Source: Acidobacteriota bacterium (lineage in GTDB: Bacteria > Acidobacteriota > Terriglobia > Terriglobales > Acidobacteriaceae). Taken from it: a stretch of DNA of 45,656 nt. Below the pieces are notes generated by a model. That model was given only the letters and a program-made list of their open reading frames with translations, was not told the origin of the DNA and did not search any database. Position numbers and translations under genes: made by a program. Shown piece by piece: positions 35,205-45,328 of this stretch. Position 1 is the first letter of the stretch; each line of letters begins with the position of its first letter. The stretch covers positions 1 through 45,656 of the forward strand of contig QIAJ01000109.1 of assembly GCA_003225495.1 (NCBI GenBank), given 5' to 3'.

Positions 35205-35450
35205 CTACTGGGTTTCTCCAACAACCGTAAACTTTGTATCGGTGCGGAATTTCTTGTAATCGCGGTAGGACTGCTCCAGGTCTTCGTCGAAATTCTTGAG
35301 AAGACCACTCGGATATCGACGTGAAGGCTGAGGTATTTCGGCAGCCAGACTTCTTCGTTAATTCGATTCGTTTCGAACACGATACGTGTTCCTTTGTGGA
35401 CGCGCGCGAGAATGCATCGACGTTGTACGTCTGAAAGTGTAATGCGGTTC
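35205..35450 (-). pseudogene. Remnant of a secreted protein gene (frameshifted 3' end)
   Basis: On the minus strand one frame reads ALHFQTYNVDAF, then RIVFETNRINEEVWLPKYLS, then LHVD. Near 35300-35315 the coding pattern shifts to another frame, which continues LLKNFDEDLEQSYRDYKK and FRTDTKFTVVGETQ to a stop. I recognise this as the C-terminal end of a secreted, beta-rich protein of a kind I associate with Acidobacteria; the family has no name I can give. The 5' part is missing, and an in-frame stop lies just upstream. It is the only coding trace in the 660-base region between the HTH gene and the gene at 35465. Confidence 0.6.
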
Positions 35451-35464
35451 AGGTGTGTGAAGCA

Positions 35465-36082
35465 TTACTTTTCCGCGCGTTCCAGGCAGCCGGCGCGAAG
35501 GGATCGTCCGTCAAGCCGATGCAGGCGCTTCGCCTGGACGCGCGAGATCAACGGCGTGTGAGAGATCGTCAAGAGATATTCGGCTACGAACCACACGGGT
35601 TTTTCGGTGGTCATCCAGTTGAGATGATCGAAACGTTTCATCTGGACGGGCCGTGAAAAGGTCCGCAGGGTGCGCTCTCCGAGAAGATTAAAGTAGACCT
35701 CGAAGTAGCTGAGAGCAAGTTCGCGCAACGTGCGATAGACGGGCTCTCGATAGCGGCATCCTGTGTAATTCGACTTGGCGAGCGCGCCCCAGTGGCCGTC
35801 CATGCGATAAACGGCGATGACGTGGTCGGTGTCATGTTCGGCTTCGAGGTCGAGCAGGAGCGGCGGATATCCGATGACACGCAGGGCCGCGGCGGCGAAG
35901 AGCGCGCCTTCGTAGCAGTGGGAAGTATTTTCGCGAAGCACGCGGCGCGGAGACCACGCGGTATCAGCCAGGTGGTAGGGCATGTCATTGAGGGCACGCT
36001 GGATTCCGTGCGGAGTTTTCAGGCTGCGCAGCGTGCGCAGTTCGGGCGCGGTCAGTCCCCAGTTGTTGGCATTGCTGCTCAT
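35465..36082 (-). CDS. Transglutaminase-like protein, unknown role
   Basis: About 205 residues, cytoplasmic. A Cys-His arrangement typical of transglutaminase/protease-like folds is visible: Cys in NTSHCYEGALFAAAALRVIGYP, His in EAEHDTDHVIAVYRMDGHWGALAKS with an Asp nearby. I do not recognise a specific function. ATG 36082 was chosen as the first plausible start; a TTG at 36166 would add 28 residues. Neither has a good Shine-Dalgarno sequence. It diverges from the kinase gene at 36197. Confidence 0.6.
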   Translation of the reverse strand: MSSNANNWGLTAPELRTLRSLKTPHGIQRALNDMPYHLADTAWSPRRVLRENTSHCYEGALFAAAALRVIGYPPLLLDLEAEHDTDHVIAVYRMDGHWGALAKSNYTGCRYREPVYRTLRELALSYFEVYFNLLGERTLRTFSRPVQMKRFDHLNWMTTEKPVWFVAEYLLTISHTPLISRVQAKRLHRLDGRSLRAGCLERAEK

Positions 36083-36196
36083 TTCGATGTGATTTGAAGC
36101 TATCAGGATCGGCCGAGGGTTGGGAATATGCGAGCGGATTCGGGAGAATTCGAAACCGTTGAGCAAAACATAACACCTGTATAATCGCGGCTATCC

Positions 36197-37648
36197 ATGG
36201 CATTGACCTCCGGCACAAAACTAGGACCATACGAAATTCAGACATCGATCGGAGCGGGTGGGATGGGCGAGGTGTATCGCGCTCATGACTCGCGGCTTGG
36301 TCGCACGGTTGCGATCAAAGTGTTGCCGGTATCATTTTCGGCGGACCGCGACCGGCTGCAACGATTCGCGCAGGAAGCGCGGGCGGCGGCGGCGCTCAAT
36401 CATCCCAACATTCTTTCTATTTTTGACATTGGCGATGAGAACGGAGCTCCCTATGTTGTGTCGGAACTGCTCGAAGGAGAAACATTGCGCGACCGGCTTC
36501 GAAGCGGACCGATCTCGAGCCGGAAGACGATTGATTACGCGGTGCAGGTGGCGCGTGGGTTGTCCGCGGCGCATGAGAAAGGGATCGTCCACCGCGATCT
36601 GAAGCCGGAGAACCTCTTCCTGACGAATGACGGCCGCGCAAAGATTCTAGACTTCGGTCTGGCAAAACTGACGCGTCCGGAAAATGACAATGGTGGCGCG
36701 GACGCGCCCACGATGCATGCGGCAACCGAGCCCGGGCTGATCATGGGCACGGCGGGGTATATGTCTCCGGAGCAGGTTCGGGGAAAGACAGCCGACCAGC
36801 GATCCGACATTTTTTCTTTCGGCGCCATTCTTTACGAGATGGTTTCAGGCAAGCGCGCCTTCCATGGCGAAACCGCGGCCGATACCATGAGCGCGATCCT
36901 TAAGGAGGAGGTGCCGGAGCTTTCGGAAACGGCACGGAACGTTCCGCCGGGACTGGACCGGATTGTGCGGCACTGCCTGGAGAAGAGTCCTACGCAGCGA
37001 TTTCATTCCGCGGGCGACATGGCGTTCGACCTTGAGGCCCTGACGGAGATTTCGGCAACGGGCAAATCGGGGGCCCAAGCAGCAGCGGTTCAGGCCACGC
37101 AGTCTGAGTCGCGTCACAAATTGGCGGTGGCGGCGGGCGTGATCGCGCTGGCTGTCGCGATGGCCGGGCTGGGTTGGTGGTTCGGGCACCGCGGAGGGGC
37201 AACTGCTCCAGCGGACTATCAGCAGATTACTTTTCGAACCGGCTTTATGGGCAATGCGCGATTCACTCCAGATGGAAGCGTGGTTTACAGCGCGTCCTGG
37301 GATGGCGGCGAAAACCAGCTTTATCTGGCACGCCTCGGTGAAAGCGGGTCGCGCGAACTGGGGTTGAAGGATGCCGAGCTGCTCGGGATATCAAAGAATG
37401 GAGAACTGGCGATCCGCCTCAACACAGTTGGCTTTGGCGGTTATGCCCGCGCGGGCACGCTCGCCCGGGTTCCGATGAGCGGAGGAACGCCACGCGAAGT
37501 AATCGAGAACGTGCAGGATGTTGATTGGGCATCCGCTATGTTCCCGAAAACAGCCACTGGCGGCTGGAGTACCCGATCGGCAAAGTGCTTTTGGACGGCA
37601 TTAATTGGATCAGCAATCCGAAGATTTCGCCCGACGGCAAACGTGTAG
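36197..37648 (+). CDS. Serine/threonine kinase, propeller truncated by frameshift
   Basis: Hanks-type kinase (about 11-285): glycine loop GAGGMGEVY, Lys41, HRDLKPEN (132-139), DFGLAK (152-157), GTAGYMSPEQVRG. A membrane helix follows (about 311-331), then the first blades of an extracytoplasmic PD40/TolB-like propeller. At about 37525 the coding frame breaks: this frame ends in unlikely sequence (MFPKTATGGWSTRS) at 37648, while the propeller continues in the next frame. The kinase and membrane helix are intact and may still function. Gene and downstream part were surely one protein of about 850 residues. Confidence 0.85.
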   Translation: MALTSGTKLGPYEIQTSIGAGGMGEVYRAHDSRLGRTVAIKVLPVSFSADRDRLQRFAQEARAAAALNHPNILSIFDIGDENGAPYVVSELLEGETLRDRLRSGPISSRKTIDYAVQVARGLSAAHEKGIVHRDLKPENLFLTNDGRAKILDFGLAKLTRPENDNGGADAPTMHAATEPGLIMGTAGYMSPEQVRGKTADQRSDIFSFGAILYEMVSGKRAFHGETAADTMSAILKEEVPELSETARNVPPGLDRIVRHCLEKSPTQRFHSAGDMAFDLEALTEISATGKSGAQAAAVQATQSESRHKLAVAAGVIALAVAMAGLGWWFGHRGGATAPADYQQITFRTGFMGNARFTPDGSVVYSASWDGGENQLYLARLGESGSRELGLKDAELLGISKNGELAIRLNTVGFGGYARAGTLARVPMSGGTPREVIENVQDVDWASAMFPKTATGGWSTRSAKCFWTALIGSAIRRFRPTANV

Positions 37649-38766
37649 CCTTCGCCGACCATGAGAATACCGGGGGCGACGACCAGGGTTCCATTGCCGT
37701 GATCGAAACCGACGGGCGCGAAAAAAAACTTGCGTCCGGATTTGTATCGGCACAAGGGATCGTATGGTCGCCAGCTGGTGATGAACTCTGGTTCACGGGC
37801 ACGCGTACCGGGAGCGCCGAAAATCTCCACGCGGTAACGCTTTCCGGCAAGGAACGTGCGATTGTGAACGTGCCGGGAGGAATGTGGCTGCAGGATATCC
37901 GTGAGGGAGTGGCGCTGATCATTCGCCACCAAATCCGCATCGGGATTCGCGGCATCGCGCCGGGCGGCAAAGAAGAGCGCGAACTCGGATGGTTCGGTTG
38001 GGGAATTCTAAGGGACATCAGCCGCGATGGCCACAAGGTGTTGTTTGAAGAAGAAGGAGATGGCGGCGGGGCAGACTACACCGTCTTTCTTCGCGATACC
38101 GACGGGTCGCCGCCGGTACGAATCGGAGCGGGACTCGCCGAAGCCATTTCACCGGATGGCAAATCGGTTATCACCATGCCCAGCAAAGAGGGCGCGCTGT
38201 ACGTGGTCCCGACGGGTGCGGGGGAAGCCCGCCAGTTGACGCATGACCATATCAGCTACAACCGAATGCACTATCTACCGGATGGCAAACACCTGCTAAC
38301 GAATGGAATCGAAGCCGGACACGGCGCGCGAGACTATCTCATTGATCTGACCACTGGCGACGCCAAGCCTGTTACTCCGGAGGGCGTGTCGGGCACCAAC
38401 TTGTCCCCTGACGGCCGGAGCATTGCAGTCTCGGGGCCGGATGGGAAATGGGGGGTGTGGCCGCTGGACGGAAGCGGGTTTCGTCCGATTCCCGGGCTGG
38501 ACTCGAAGGTAAATGTGACGGGTTGGACTTCCGATGGGGCATCGGTGTATGTCACACCCAGTCACCAACGCGATCGGGTGGCGACCGTTTACCGTGCGAA
38601 CATTACGACGGGCAAGATGGAATTGTGGAAGACATTTGGTAATAGCGGCACGAACATCGGGATCACGGGTGTGAGCGCACCGCGTATGTCTACTGACGGC
38701 AACGCTTATGCCTATGTTTATTCTCAGTCCATGTCAGAGGCATACGTAGTGAAGGGCTTGAAGTAG
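37525..38766 (+). pseudogene. C-terminal propeller part of the broken kinase gene
   Basis: Frame continuing the kinase's PD40 propeller: RLEYPIGKVLL, ISPDGKRVAFADHEN, WSPAGDELWFTG, LSPDGRSIAVSG and a final SQSMSEAYVVKGLK. The residues joining the two frames (DVDWAS ... IRYVPEN) lack the usual SPDG-x-LA of a blade. A short deletion of around 20 bases, not a multiple of three, is the simplest cause. Only a TTG precedes it, with no ribosome site, so separate translation is unlikely. Confidence 0.75.
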
Positions 38767-38834
38767 AACGCTGAATACAGGATGCAGGGCCGGGTTGCGC
38801 GGCAATTCCGAACTCCTGTCATATGTCGTTACTC

Positions 38835-39524
38835 CTAACGGAACAGTTCCCCTAACTCGCGCGGCATCTCGATGAGTACGTCGGGTGGCACTTCTTCCAG
38901 CGTGTGCGGCGCGAAACCGTAGGTCACGCCACACGTCAAGAGGCCGGCATTACGGCCTGTCAAAACGTCGACTGATGAATCGCCGATCATGATTGCTTGC
39001 GCTGCAGGTACATCCATCTCCCGCAGAATTGTCTGAACACCCAGCGGATCAGGCTTCTTCGTTGTGAAACTATTGCCTCCATATATGCGCACGAAGAAGT
39101 CTCCGAGGCCAAGAGCCTGCACGATGTCGCGCGAGGGATTGACGGGCTTGTTGGAGAGCACGGCCATCAAGCGTTGTGCATCGGGCGATGATTTCGCTAT
39201 CCGAGTTAGGGCTTCCGGGATTCCCGCATAGACCGTGGTGTGATCCAGTTTGTGGATTCTGTAGTAACCGAGAAAATATTCCAGCGCTGACCGGAATAAT
39301 GGTTCGTCGTGCGTGCCAGCAAGGGCGCGGCTTACCAGCGCGGGCGCTCCGTCGCCGACGTAGGTAGCAATCACATTGCCCGGCAATTCCGGCCGTTCGA
39401 AGTGACGAAGCATGGCATTGATTGAATGGATCAGGTCGAGTCTTGAGTCGATGAGTGTCCCATCGAGGTCAAAAACTAACAGACGAATCGTGCGAGGATC
39501 AAACTGGCGCAGGAATCGGATCAT
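38835..39524 (-). CDS. gph: HAD phosphatase, phosphoglycolate-phosphatase-like
   Basis: 229-residue HAD hydrolase with a helical cap. Motif I LVFDLDGTLIDSRLD, motif II serine in AVLSNKP, motif III KKPDPLG, motif IV MIGDSSVDVLTGRNAG. The layout fits the Gph/PpaX group that removes phosphate from phosphoglycolate or similar small substrates. ATG 39524 is used; a TTG two codons earlier is possible. It is divergent from the E1 fusion gene. A heptamer repeat array lies in the shared 190-base gap. Confidence 0.85.
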   Translation of the reverse strand: MIRFLRQFDPRTIRLLVFDLDGTLIDSRLDLIHSINAMLRHFERPELPGNVIATYVGDGAPALVSRALAGTHDEPLFRSALEYFLGYYRIHKLDHTTVYAGIPEALTRIAKSSPDAQRLMAVLSNKPVNPSRDIVQALGLGDFFVRIYGGNSFTTKKPDPLGVQTILREMDVPAAQAIMIGDSSVDVLTGRNAGLLTCGVTYGFAPHTLEEVPPDVLIEMPRELGELFR

Positions 39525-39568
39525 GGACAAATCAGGATAGAAGAAGCAGGTGTCAGGTGCCAGTGCCG

Positions 39569-39631
39569 GGTCACAGGTTGCAGGTCACAGGTTGCAGGTC
39601 ACAGGTCACAGGTCACAGGTCACAGGTCACA
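39569..39631. repeat. Nine-copy heptamer array (GGTCACA/GGTTGCA)
   Basis: Nine consecutive heptamers, seven GGTCACA and two GGTTGCA, with degenerate units before them. It lies between the divergent gph-like and E1 genes, about 45 bases from the former's start. It is the longest member of the heptamer family found at 24050 and 27151. Confidence 0.92.
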
Positions 39632-39721
39632 CAGAATTGGACGCGGTGGTTCGGATTTCTATTCGCAATGGGGCAAGTCCATTTACAATAAATTCGGCCC
39701 GACTGCGCGGCGGATGACAGG

Positions 39722-41944
39722 ATGACACCCACAAAAGTCGACTCCAAGCTGAACGACATTGAGATAAAGAAGAAGAGTAAGACCTACCAAGGGCTGACTG
39801 GCCAGCAGCTCATCGATTGGTACCGCATCATGTACGCCTCGCGGCGCGTGGACGACCGTGAGATCCTGCTCAAGCGCCAACAAAAGGTCTTCTTCCAGAT
39901 CTCGGGTGCGGGACACGAGGCAATTGGAGTTGCCGCGGCGGCCGCGCTCAAAACGAAGTACGACTGGTTCTTCCCTTACTACCGCGACCGGGCGCTCTGC
40001 CTGGCGCTGGGGGCGACCCCTTACGAGATGTTGCTGGGAGCTGTGGGCGCGGCGGACGATCCGAGTTCCGGCGGCCGGCAGATGCCGTCGCATTGGGCGT
40101 TCAAGGCGTTCAACGTCGTCACGCAGTCTTCGGCGACGGGCACGCAAATTCTGCATGCGGTCGGATGCGCTGAGGCTGGGCGTTATTTTTCGCAGCATCC
40201 GAATGCCGCGCAGAAAGCAGACGGCGATTACAGGCAGTTCAAAGATGTCCAGTTCCAGGGCGACGAGATCACGTACGTTTCGCTGGGGGACGGCACCACC
40301 AGCGAAGGCGAATTCTGGGAAGCGCTGAACACGGCGTCGAACAAGCGGTTGCCGGTGCTGTTCTGCGTGGAGGACAACGGGTACGCGATTTCCGTTCCGG
40401 TGGAAGTGCAAACGTCGGGCGGAAATATTTCACGGCTGGTTTCTGGTTTTCCTAATTTTCATTTTGAAGAGATCGATGGCACCGATCCGGTGGTGGCTTA
40501 TGCGGCTCTAAAGCGAGCGGCGGATTATTGCCGCGCCGGGCATGGTCCGGCGTTTGTGCATGCGCATGTGATTCGTCCCTACTCGCACTCGTTGTCCGAT
40601 GACGAGCGGTTATACCGTCCCGACAGCGAACGCCAGCGGGATGCGGCTCGCGATCCGATTTCGTGTCTGCAGATGTTCCTGTTGCGCGAAGGCATCTTGG
40701 ACGAAAAGAGCATTAACAAGATCGAAAAGGAAGTGGACGAAGAAGTTCAGACCGCCGCTGATCGGGCGCTAGCCGCGCCGATCCCGCAACCGGACACGAT
40801 TTACAATTTCGTGTACTCGCCTGATCTCGATCCAACTTCCGGGGCGTTTAGTACGCAGCCGGCGTTCGCAGCTGCCGAGACAACCGGTGACGGGAAACGC
40901 TCCGCCGCGTCGCAGGCGAAGACGATGGCCGACCTGATCAATGCGACGCTGCGGGATGAAATGCGGCGCGACGAGCGGATCGTGATCTTTGGCGAAGATG
41001 TAGCCGACGCCAGCCGCGAAGAATATATCAAGCAGAAATTGATCAAGGGAAAAGGCGGCGTCTTCAAGCTGACGTCCGGTCTACAGATGGAATTCGGTTC
41101 GGACCGGGTGTTCAATTCTCCGCTGGCGGAAGCGAATATCGTGGGACGCGCGACCGGCATGGCAATGCGCGGCATGAAGCCGGTTGTGGAAATTCAGTTT
41201 TTCGACTACATCTGGCCGGCGATGATGCAGCTCCGCGATGAGCTTCCCATCGTGCGCTGGCGATCGAACAACGCATTTTCCGCTCCGGTGGTGGTTCGCG
41301 TTGCGATCGGTGGCTATCTCACCGGGGGCGCGATTTATCACTCGCAGTGTGGCGAGAGTATCTTCACCCATACTCCGGGGATGAGAGTGGTCTTCCCTTC
41401 CAATGCGCTCGATGCGGCGGGGCTGTTGCGCACCGCAATTCGCTCCGATGATCCAGTCCTGTTCCTTGAGCACAAGCGCTTGTACCGCGAAACTTATGGG
41501 CGCGCTCCGTATCCGGGACCGGAATACATGGTTCCATTCGGCAAAGCAAAGATCGTGCAACCGGGAACCGACTTGACGCTAGTCACCTACGGCGCAGTCG
41601 TTCCGCGGGCTTTGCAAGCGGCGCAGAAACTGGAGCGCGAGCATCAGATCAGCGTCGAAGTGGTCGATCTTCGGTCCTTGAGCCCGTTCGACTGGGATGC
41701 AATCGCCGCCTCCGTGAAGAAAACAAATCGTGCGCTGATCGCCTACGAAGACCAGCTTAGCTGGGGATACGGCGCTGAAATTGCCGCCCGAATCGCCGAC
41801 CAACTTTTCCATCATCTCGATGCGCCTGTGAAACGCATCGCTGCGACTGACACATTCGTCGCGTACCAGCCAATTCTAGAAGACGCTATTTTGCCGCAGG
41901 TCAGCGACCTGTTCCGAGCCATGAAGGAACTGGCGGAGTTCTAA
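39722..41944 (+). CDS. Branched-chain 2-oxoacid dehydrogenase E1, alpha-beta fusion
   Basis: 740-residue thiamine-diphosphate enzyme of the 2-oxoisovalerate dehydrogenase type. The alpha half (about 1-350) has GAGHEAIGV and the TPP motif [18 protein letters not shown] ending in EDNGYAIS. A linker (about 355-405) leads to the beta half (about 410-740) with [33 protein letters not shown] and [16 protein letters not shown]. Many bacteria encode the halves separately; fused forms are known. It decarboxylates branched-chain or related 2-oxoacids for branched fatty-acid precursors. No E2 or E3 gene is in the window. Start ATG has only a weak ribosome site. Confidence 0.93.
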   Translation: MTPTKVDSKLNDIEIKKKSKTYQGLTGQQLIDWYRIMYASRRVDDREILLKRQQKVFFQISGAGHEAIGVAAAAALKTKYDWFFPYYRDRALCLALGATPYEMLLGAVGAADDPSSGGRQMPSHWAFKAFNVVTQSSATGTQILHAVGCAEAGRYFSQHPNAAQKADGDYRQFKDVQFQGDEITYVSLGDGTTSEGEFWEALNTASNKRLPVLFCVEDNGYAISVPVEVQTSGGNISRLVSGFPNFHFEEIDGTDPVVAYAALKRAADYCRAGHGPAFVHAHVIRPYSHSLSDDERLYRPDSERQRDAARDPISCLQMFLLREGILDEKSINKIEKEVDEEVQTAADRALAAPIPQPDTIYNFVYSPDLDPTSGAFSTQPAFAAAETTGDGKRSAASQAKTMADLINATLRDEMRRDERIVIFGEDVADASREEYIKQKLIKGKGGVFKLTSGLQMEFGSDRVFNSPLAEANIVGRATGMAMRGMKPVVEIQFFDYIWPAMMQLRDELPIVRWRSNNAFSAPVVVRVAIGGYLTGGAIYHSQCGESIFTHTPGMRVVFPSNALDAAGLLRTAIRSDDPVLFLEHKRLYRETYGRAPYPGPEYMVPFGKAKIVQPGTDLTLVTYGAVVPRALQAAQKLEREHQISVEVVDLRSLSPFDWDAIAASVKKTNRALIAYEDQLSWGYGAEIAARIADQLFHHLDAPVKRIAATDTFVAYQPILEDAILPQVSDLFRAMKELAEF

Positions 41945-42161
41945 AATCGAGTCTCCGCTTCGGCTTCCTTTTTCACAGTTCATTGACGATGGAGAAACCG
42001 AAGACTTGTAATTGGGTTGCTCTGCTTCGAATGAGCCCAAGTTGGCATTCATACTGCAAACAACTGCCCTCCGTATTGAGTGTTATCGAACGATTGAAGA
42101 ACCGAGAATTCTCCAGCCGAGAGCAATTCGGGAAAGCATGTTCTCAGGCGCGGACAGAGTC

Positions 42162-42905
42162 TCAGGAGATACCCGCCAACCCGAGTTGTTCAAGGTGCAG
42201 CAACATGTCGGCGGGATCGGCATAAACGCGAAAGGCTCCGGCGCGTTCTAATTCGTCTGGTCCGTACCCGCCGGATAAGAGGCTGACGCCGAGAGCGCCC
42301 TTGCGTCCCGCCGCCAGAAGATCCCACACGCTGTCGCCGACCACAATGCAATCGCGGATGGCGACCTGAAGGCGCCGCGCCGCAGCGATGAAAATATCCG
42401 GAGCGGGCTTTGCCTTCTCCACATCGTCTCCTGTCAGGATTGGAGTTCCGGAGGGAATTGTCAGTTTTTTCAGGAGAGAGTCAGTGTGTTTGCGACTGCC
42501 GGTGGTCGCAATTGCAATTCGAACTTTCGAACGATGCAGGTGACGAAGCAAATGACTTGCTCCGGGCAGGGGCTCCAATTCCGGGATAGCGCGAACAAAC
42601 CGGGTGTCATGGCCGCGTTCCAGGGCTTCGAACTCGGTCGCGCTGAGTTTCTTTTGCATTTCCCGCAAAAGCTCGCGCACAAATGATTTTCCGCTCATGC
42701 CGATGCGGCGATGAATCTTCCAGCTCGGAATCGAAATTCCCGCATCCCGTAACGAGTCCCGCCACGATCGAACGTGCTCATACACGCTATCGATCAGCGT
42801 TCCATCCAAATCAAAAAGGACGGCTGGCGATGTGACTGCGTTCGTTTGCTCTGTTTTGTCGCGGTCGATCCGGAGAGGCGATGTCACCCGATGAACTCGG
42901 CTCAT
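42162..42905 (-). CDS. HAD-family phosphatase (beta-phosphoglucomutase-like)
   Basis: 247 residues. Motif I VLFDLDGTLIDSVYEH, helical cap, serine/threonine in ATTGSRKH, lysine in KAKPAPDIF, motif IV VVGDSVWDLLAAGRKG. Size and DxD pattern fit the PGM/phosphatase-like HAD group; substrate unknown. ATG 42905 was chosen. The frame is open to 42983, but that part overlaps the end of the dehydrogenase gene. It is last in the SRPBCC-dehydrogenase-phosphatase set on the minus strand. The 217 bases downstream to the E1 gene hold nothing I can name. Confidence 0.82.
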   Translation of the reverse strand: MSRVHRVTSPLRIDRDKTEQTNAVTSPAVLFDLDGTLIDSVYEHVRSWRDSLRDAGISIPSWKIHRRIGMSGKSFVRELLREMQKKLSATEFEALERGHDTRFVRAIPELEPLPGASHLLRHLHRSKVRIAIATTGSRKHTDSLLKKLTIPSGTPILTGDDVEKAKPAPDIFIAAARRLQVAIRDCIVVGDSVWDLLAAGRKGALGVSLLSGGYGPDELERAGAFRVYADPADMLLHLEQLGLAGIS

Positions 42906-42954
42906 CGACGACCACCCAAGTGTGCACACCAATCCGACGCCAGGAGTTGTTGGA

Positions 42955-44145
42955 TCAAGCGGCCTTCTCGATCCAAGGATCAATCACGATCTTGGTGACG
43001 GACTGTTTTTTGTCGCGCCAGACTTTATACATCTCGGGCGCCTCGTCCAGACTGATGCGGTGCGAAATAATGTAGCTGGGGTCGATGTGTCCCTTTTCAA
43101 TGCGCTCGAGCAAAGGCTTCATGTAGTTGTGCATATTGGTCTGACCCATCTTCATCGTGATGCCTTTGCCGAAGGCAGCGCCGAAGGGCACTTTGTCGAG
43201 GAGGCCGCCATACACGCCTGGGATCGAGAGCGTTCCACCTTTGCGGACGGACTGAATGGCCTGCCGCAAGACAATCGGACGGTCGGTTTCCAGCATCAAT
43301 GTCGTCTTCACAACATCGTAGATTCCTTGTAGCGTGGTGGAGTGAGCCTCCAGACCGACCGCATCGATACATGCATCGGGGCCGATCCCGCCGGTTAAAT
43401 CCTTGAGAGCGGTCAGGACACTGACGTCTTGTTCTGAATAGTCGACAATGATCGCTCCTAAAGAACGAGCCAACTCCAGGCGCTCAGGCAGCCGATCAAT
43501 CGCGATTACCCGGCCAGCTCCCAGCATAAAGGCACTGGCAATGGCGAATTGGCCGACTGGGCCGCACCCCCACACTGCCACGGTATCGCCGTCCTGAATC
43601 TGTGCGTTCTCGGCGGCCATGTATCCGGTGGGAAAGATATCGGAGAGGAAAAGGATTTTCTCATCGGGCAGATCGTTTTCGATCTTCAAAGGGCCGACAT
43701 TGGAAAAGGGTACGCGAACGTACTGCGCCTGGCCTCCAGCGTAGCCGCCCATCATGTGGGAATAACCGAAGAGGCCGGAGCCGGAATATCCGTAGGCCGC
43801 TTCCATCAGGTGTGCATTGGGATTTGTATTGTCACATGCCGACCAGATCTTCTTTTGACAGAATTCGCAGCGGCCGCATGCGATGGTAAATGGCACGACG
43901 ACCCGATCACCGCGTTTCAGATTATCGACGCTCTTGCCGACCTCTTCCACGATGCCCATGAACTCATGTCCCAGAATGTCTCCGGCCTCCATGGTTGGTA
44001 TGAACCCGTCAAACAGATGAAGATCGGATCCGCAAATTGCAGTACGAGTTATTTTGATGATGGCATCGTGGGGATTAAGGATCTTCGGATCATTAACTGT
44101 TTGAATTTCAACTTTGCCACTTCCCATCCAGCATAGTGCTTTCAT
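42955..44145 (-). CDS. Zinc-dependent MDR dehydrogenase (formaldehyde dehydrogenase-like)
   Basis: 396-residue medium-chain dehydrogenase. Zinc ligands: Cys in [12 protein letters not shown], His-Glu in [12 protein letters not shown], structural knuckle [15 protein letters not shown]. Rossmann motif GCGPVGQFA. The long loop with [36 protein letters not shown] is characteristic of the FDH_like_1 group (glutathione-independent formaldehyde dehydrogenase relatives), many of which are of unproven substrate. GGAG lies six bases before the ATG. It follows the SRPBCC gene by 49 bases. Confidence 0.9.
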   Translation of the reverse strand: MKALCWMGSGKVEIQTVNDPKILNPHDAIIKITRTAICGSDLHLFDGFIPTMEAGDILGHEFMGIVEEVGKSVDNLKRGDRVVVPFTIACGRCEFCQKKIWSACDNTNPNAHLMEAAYGYSGSGLFGYSHMMGGYAGGQAQYVRVPFSNVGPLKIENDLPDEKILFLSDIFPTGYMAAENAQIQDGDTVAVWGCGPVGQFAIASAFMLGAGRVIAIDRLPERLELARSLGAIIVDYSEQDVSVLTALKDLTGGIGPDACIDAVGLEAHSTTLQGIYDVVKTTLMLETDRPIVLRQAIQSVRKGGTLSIPGVYGGLLDKVPFGAAFGKGITMKMGQTNMHNYMKPLLERIEKGHIDPSYIISHRISLDEAPEMYKVWRDKKQSVTKIVIDPWIEKAA

Positions 44146-44194
44146 GATGAACTCCGTTTCTCCGCCACGCGGAAGCGCTCAAGAGTGTTGTGGA

Positions 44195-44845
44195 TTAGCT
44201 CGCCTTTCGATTTAGGCCAGGGGGCGTGGCAATCTTCTCGCCGTATGCAGACTCTTTAATCCTCCCGACAAGGCCTCGTGAACCATGAGGCTGACCGTCG
44301 GTTCTTGGAATCTCGCCAGTCTCTAGCAAGGCCTTGAAGTGACGCAGATTTTCGATCACCGCCTGTTTGGGTTTGCGGCCGACGATCGACTCCCACGCAC
44401 TTGCCAGTTTGCCCATTCTGAACATTTGCAATACGGTGACGATCGTGCCGCGGTCAGCAGGAGCGGGTTCAAAGATAACTTCGCCCGCGTTTTCGGACTC
44501 GCCTCCCACCGATCGCCACGCGATGCGTTTTCCCGGTTCATCGGCCAGAATTTCCGCGTCCCATTCGATCGTCTTGTCGCCCGACCCCATGACCCAGTGG
44601 GATGTTTTTTCACCTGTCACACTGACGCGTTCGATCTGCTCCTGCCAAAGCGGAGCAGACTCGACATCGCGCCACGCACGGTAGAGATCCTCGCTATTTC
44701 TACGGATCAGACGGCTCGTTCTGACCCAAATCTTGCCGTCCGCATCTTCGGGCGGCGGGAGGTAACGACCATCGAGTGTGACACCCGCACTTCCTAATTG
44801 CGGCAACGGTTCGGCATTCGGCTTGACCTTCAGCGGTACGGACAT
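44195..44845 (-). CDS. SRPBCC-fold (polyketide cyclase/dehydrase-like) protein
   Basis: 216 residues. The central part (about 38-170) has the helix-grip START-like pattern: VRTSRLIRRNSEDLYRAWRDVE, LWQEQIERVSV, WDAEILADEPGKRIAWRSV, GEVIFEPAPADRGTIVTV. No catalytic residues are identifiable. Such proteins commonly bind a hydrophobic ligand; adjacent dehydrogenases of the same MDR group are often found with them. AAGGAG is ten bases before the ATG. It is first of the three-gene set with the MDR dehydrogenase and the HAD phosphatase. Confidence 0.85.
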   Translation of the reverse strand: MSVPLKVKPNAEPLPQLGSAGVTLDGRYLPPPEDADGKIWVRTSRLIRRNSEDLYRAWRDVESAPLWQEQIERVSVTGEKTSHWVMGSGDKTIEWDAEILADEPGKRIAWRSVGGESENAGEVIFEPAPADRGTIVTVLQMFRMGKLASAWESIVGRKPKQAVIENLRHFKALLETGEIPRTDGQPHGSRGLVGRIKESAYGEKIATPPGLNRKAS

Positions 44846-45328
44846 ATCGAGTTATCTCCTTCACACAGCCATTAGCGGGACTCGGCGCGATTTCGCCGAT
44901 GGAAAAAGGTCCTTGTCCATCTCTCCCATGGAATTGAACAGGCCTACACAGGCGCGCCCGCACACGCCAGGAGTGAATCCCAATTCGCCGCATGGCGGTG
45001 TCTTCACCTAAGCTTCCTTATAACGGGACGCAGGATGAGAACACATCGATGAAAGGTCGTAGAGCTGTCTTGCATGACACTGTATGCGCCGGGTGTACGC
45101 GGTGGGTGAGGTCGGAGGTCGCCAGTTCGACCGAGGTGGTGGGGAATTCCGCCGGTCATGGCGACTCTTCCGACGCCGATCAGGGTTTTGATTCCCTTCT
45201 GAAATAGACAGAACGCGCTCTGCGCCTGTTAAGACAAGCGAAAAGGCAGAGCCGGAATAGCAGAATTTTTGAACGGGAAGTATTTTTGTGATCTGGGTCA
45301 GATTTTTATGTTCGGCTCAAAAAACATT
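44846..45328. other. Gene-free stretch before the tRNA scar
   Basis: No supported gene on either strand. Open frames here are short, lack ribosome sites and have no recognisable composition. It contains the upstream region of the SRPBCC operon (first about 100 bases). Confidence 0.6.

Noticed and set aside
39569..39631. CRISPR array
   Set aside because: The repeat unit is only seven bases with no spacers.
39683..40411. Minus-strand frame of 242 residues
   Set aside because: It is wholly antisense to the E1 fusion gene; Arg-rich composition is typical of a shadow in GC-rich DNA.
41983..42251. Two short plus-strand frames after the E1 gene
   Set aside because: Neither has a ribosome site or recognisable sequence, and both run into the antisense of the HAD phosphatase.
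45100..45160. tRNA-like stretch (GGAGGTCGCCAGTTCGAC)
   Set aside because: It resembles a variable loop plus T loop, but the 5-bp T stem does not pair and no acceptor or anticodon arm is present.
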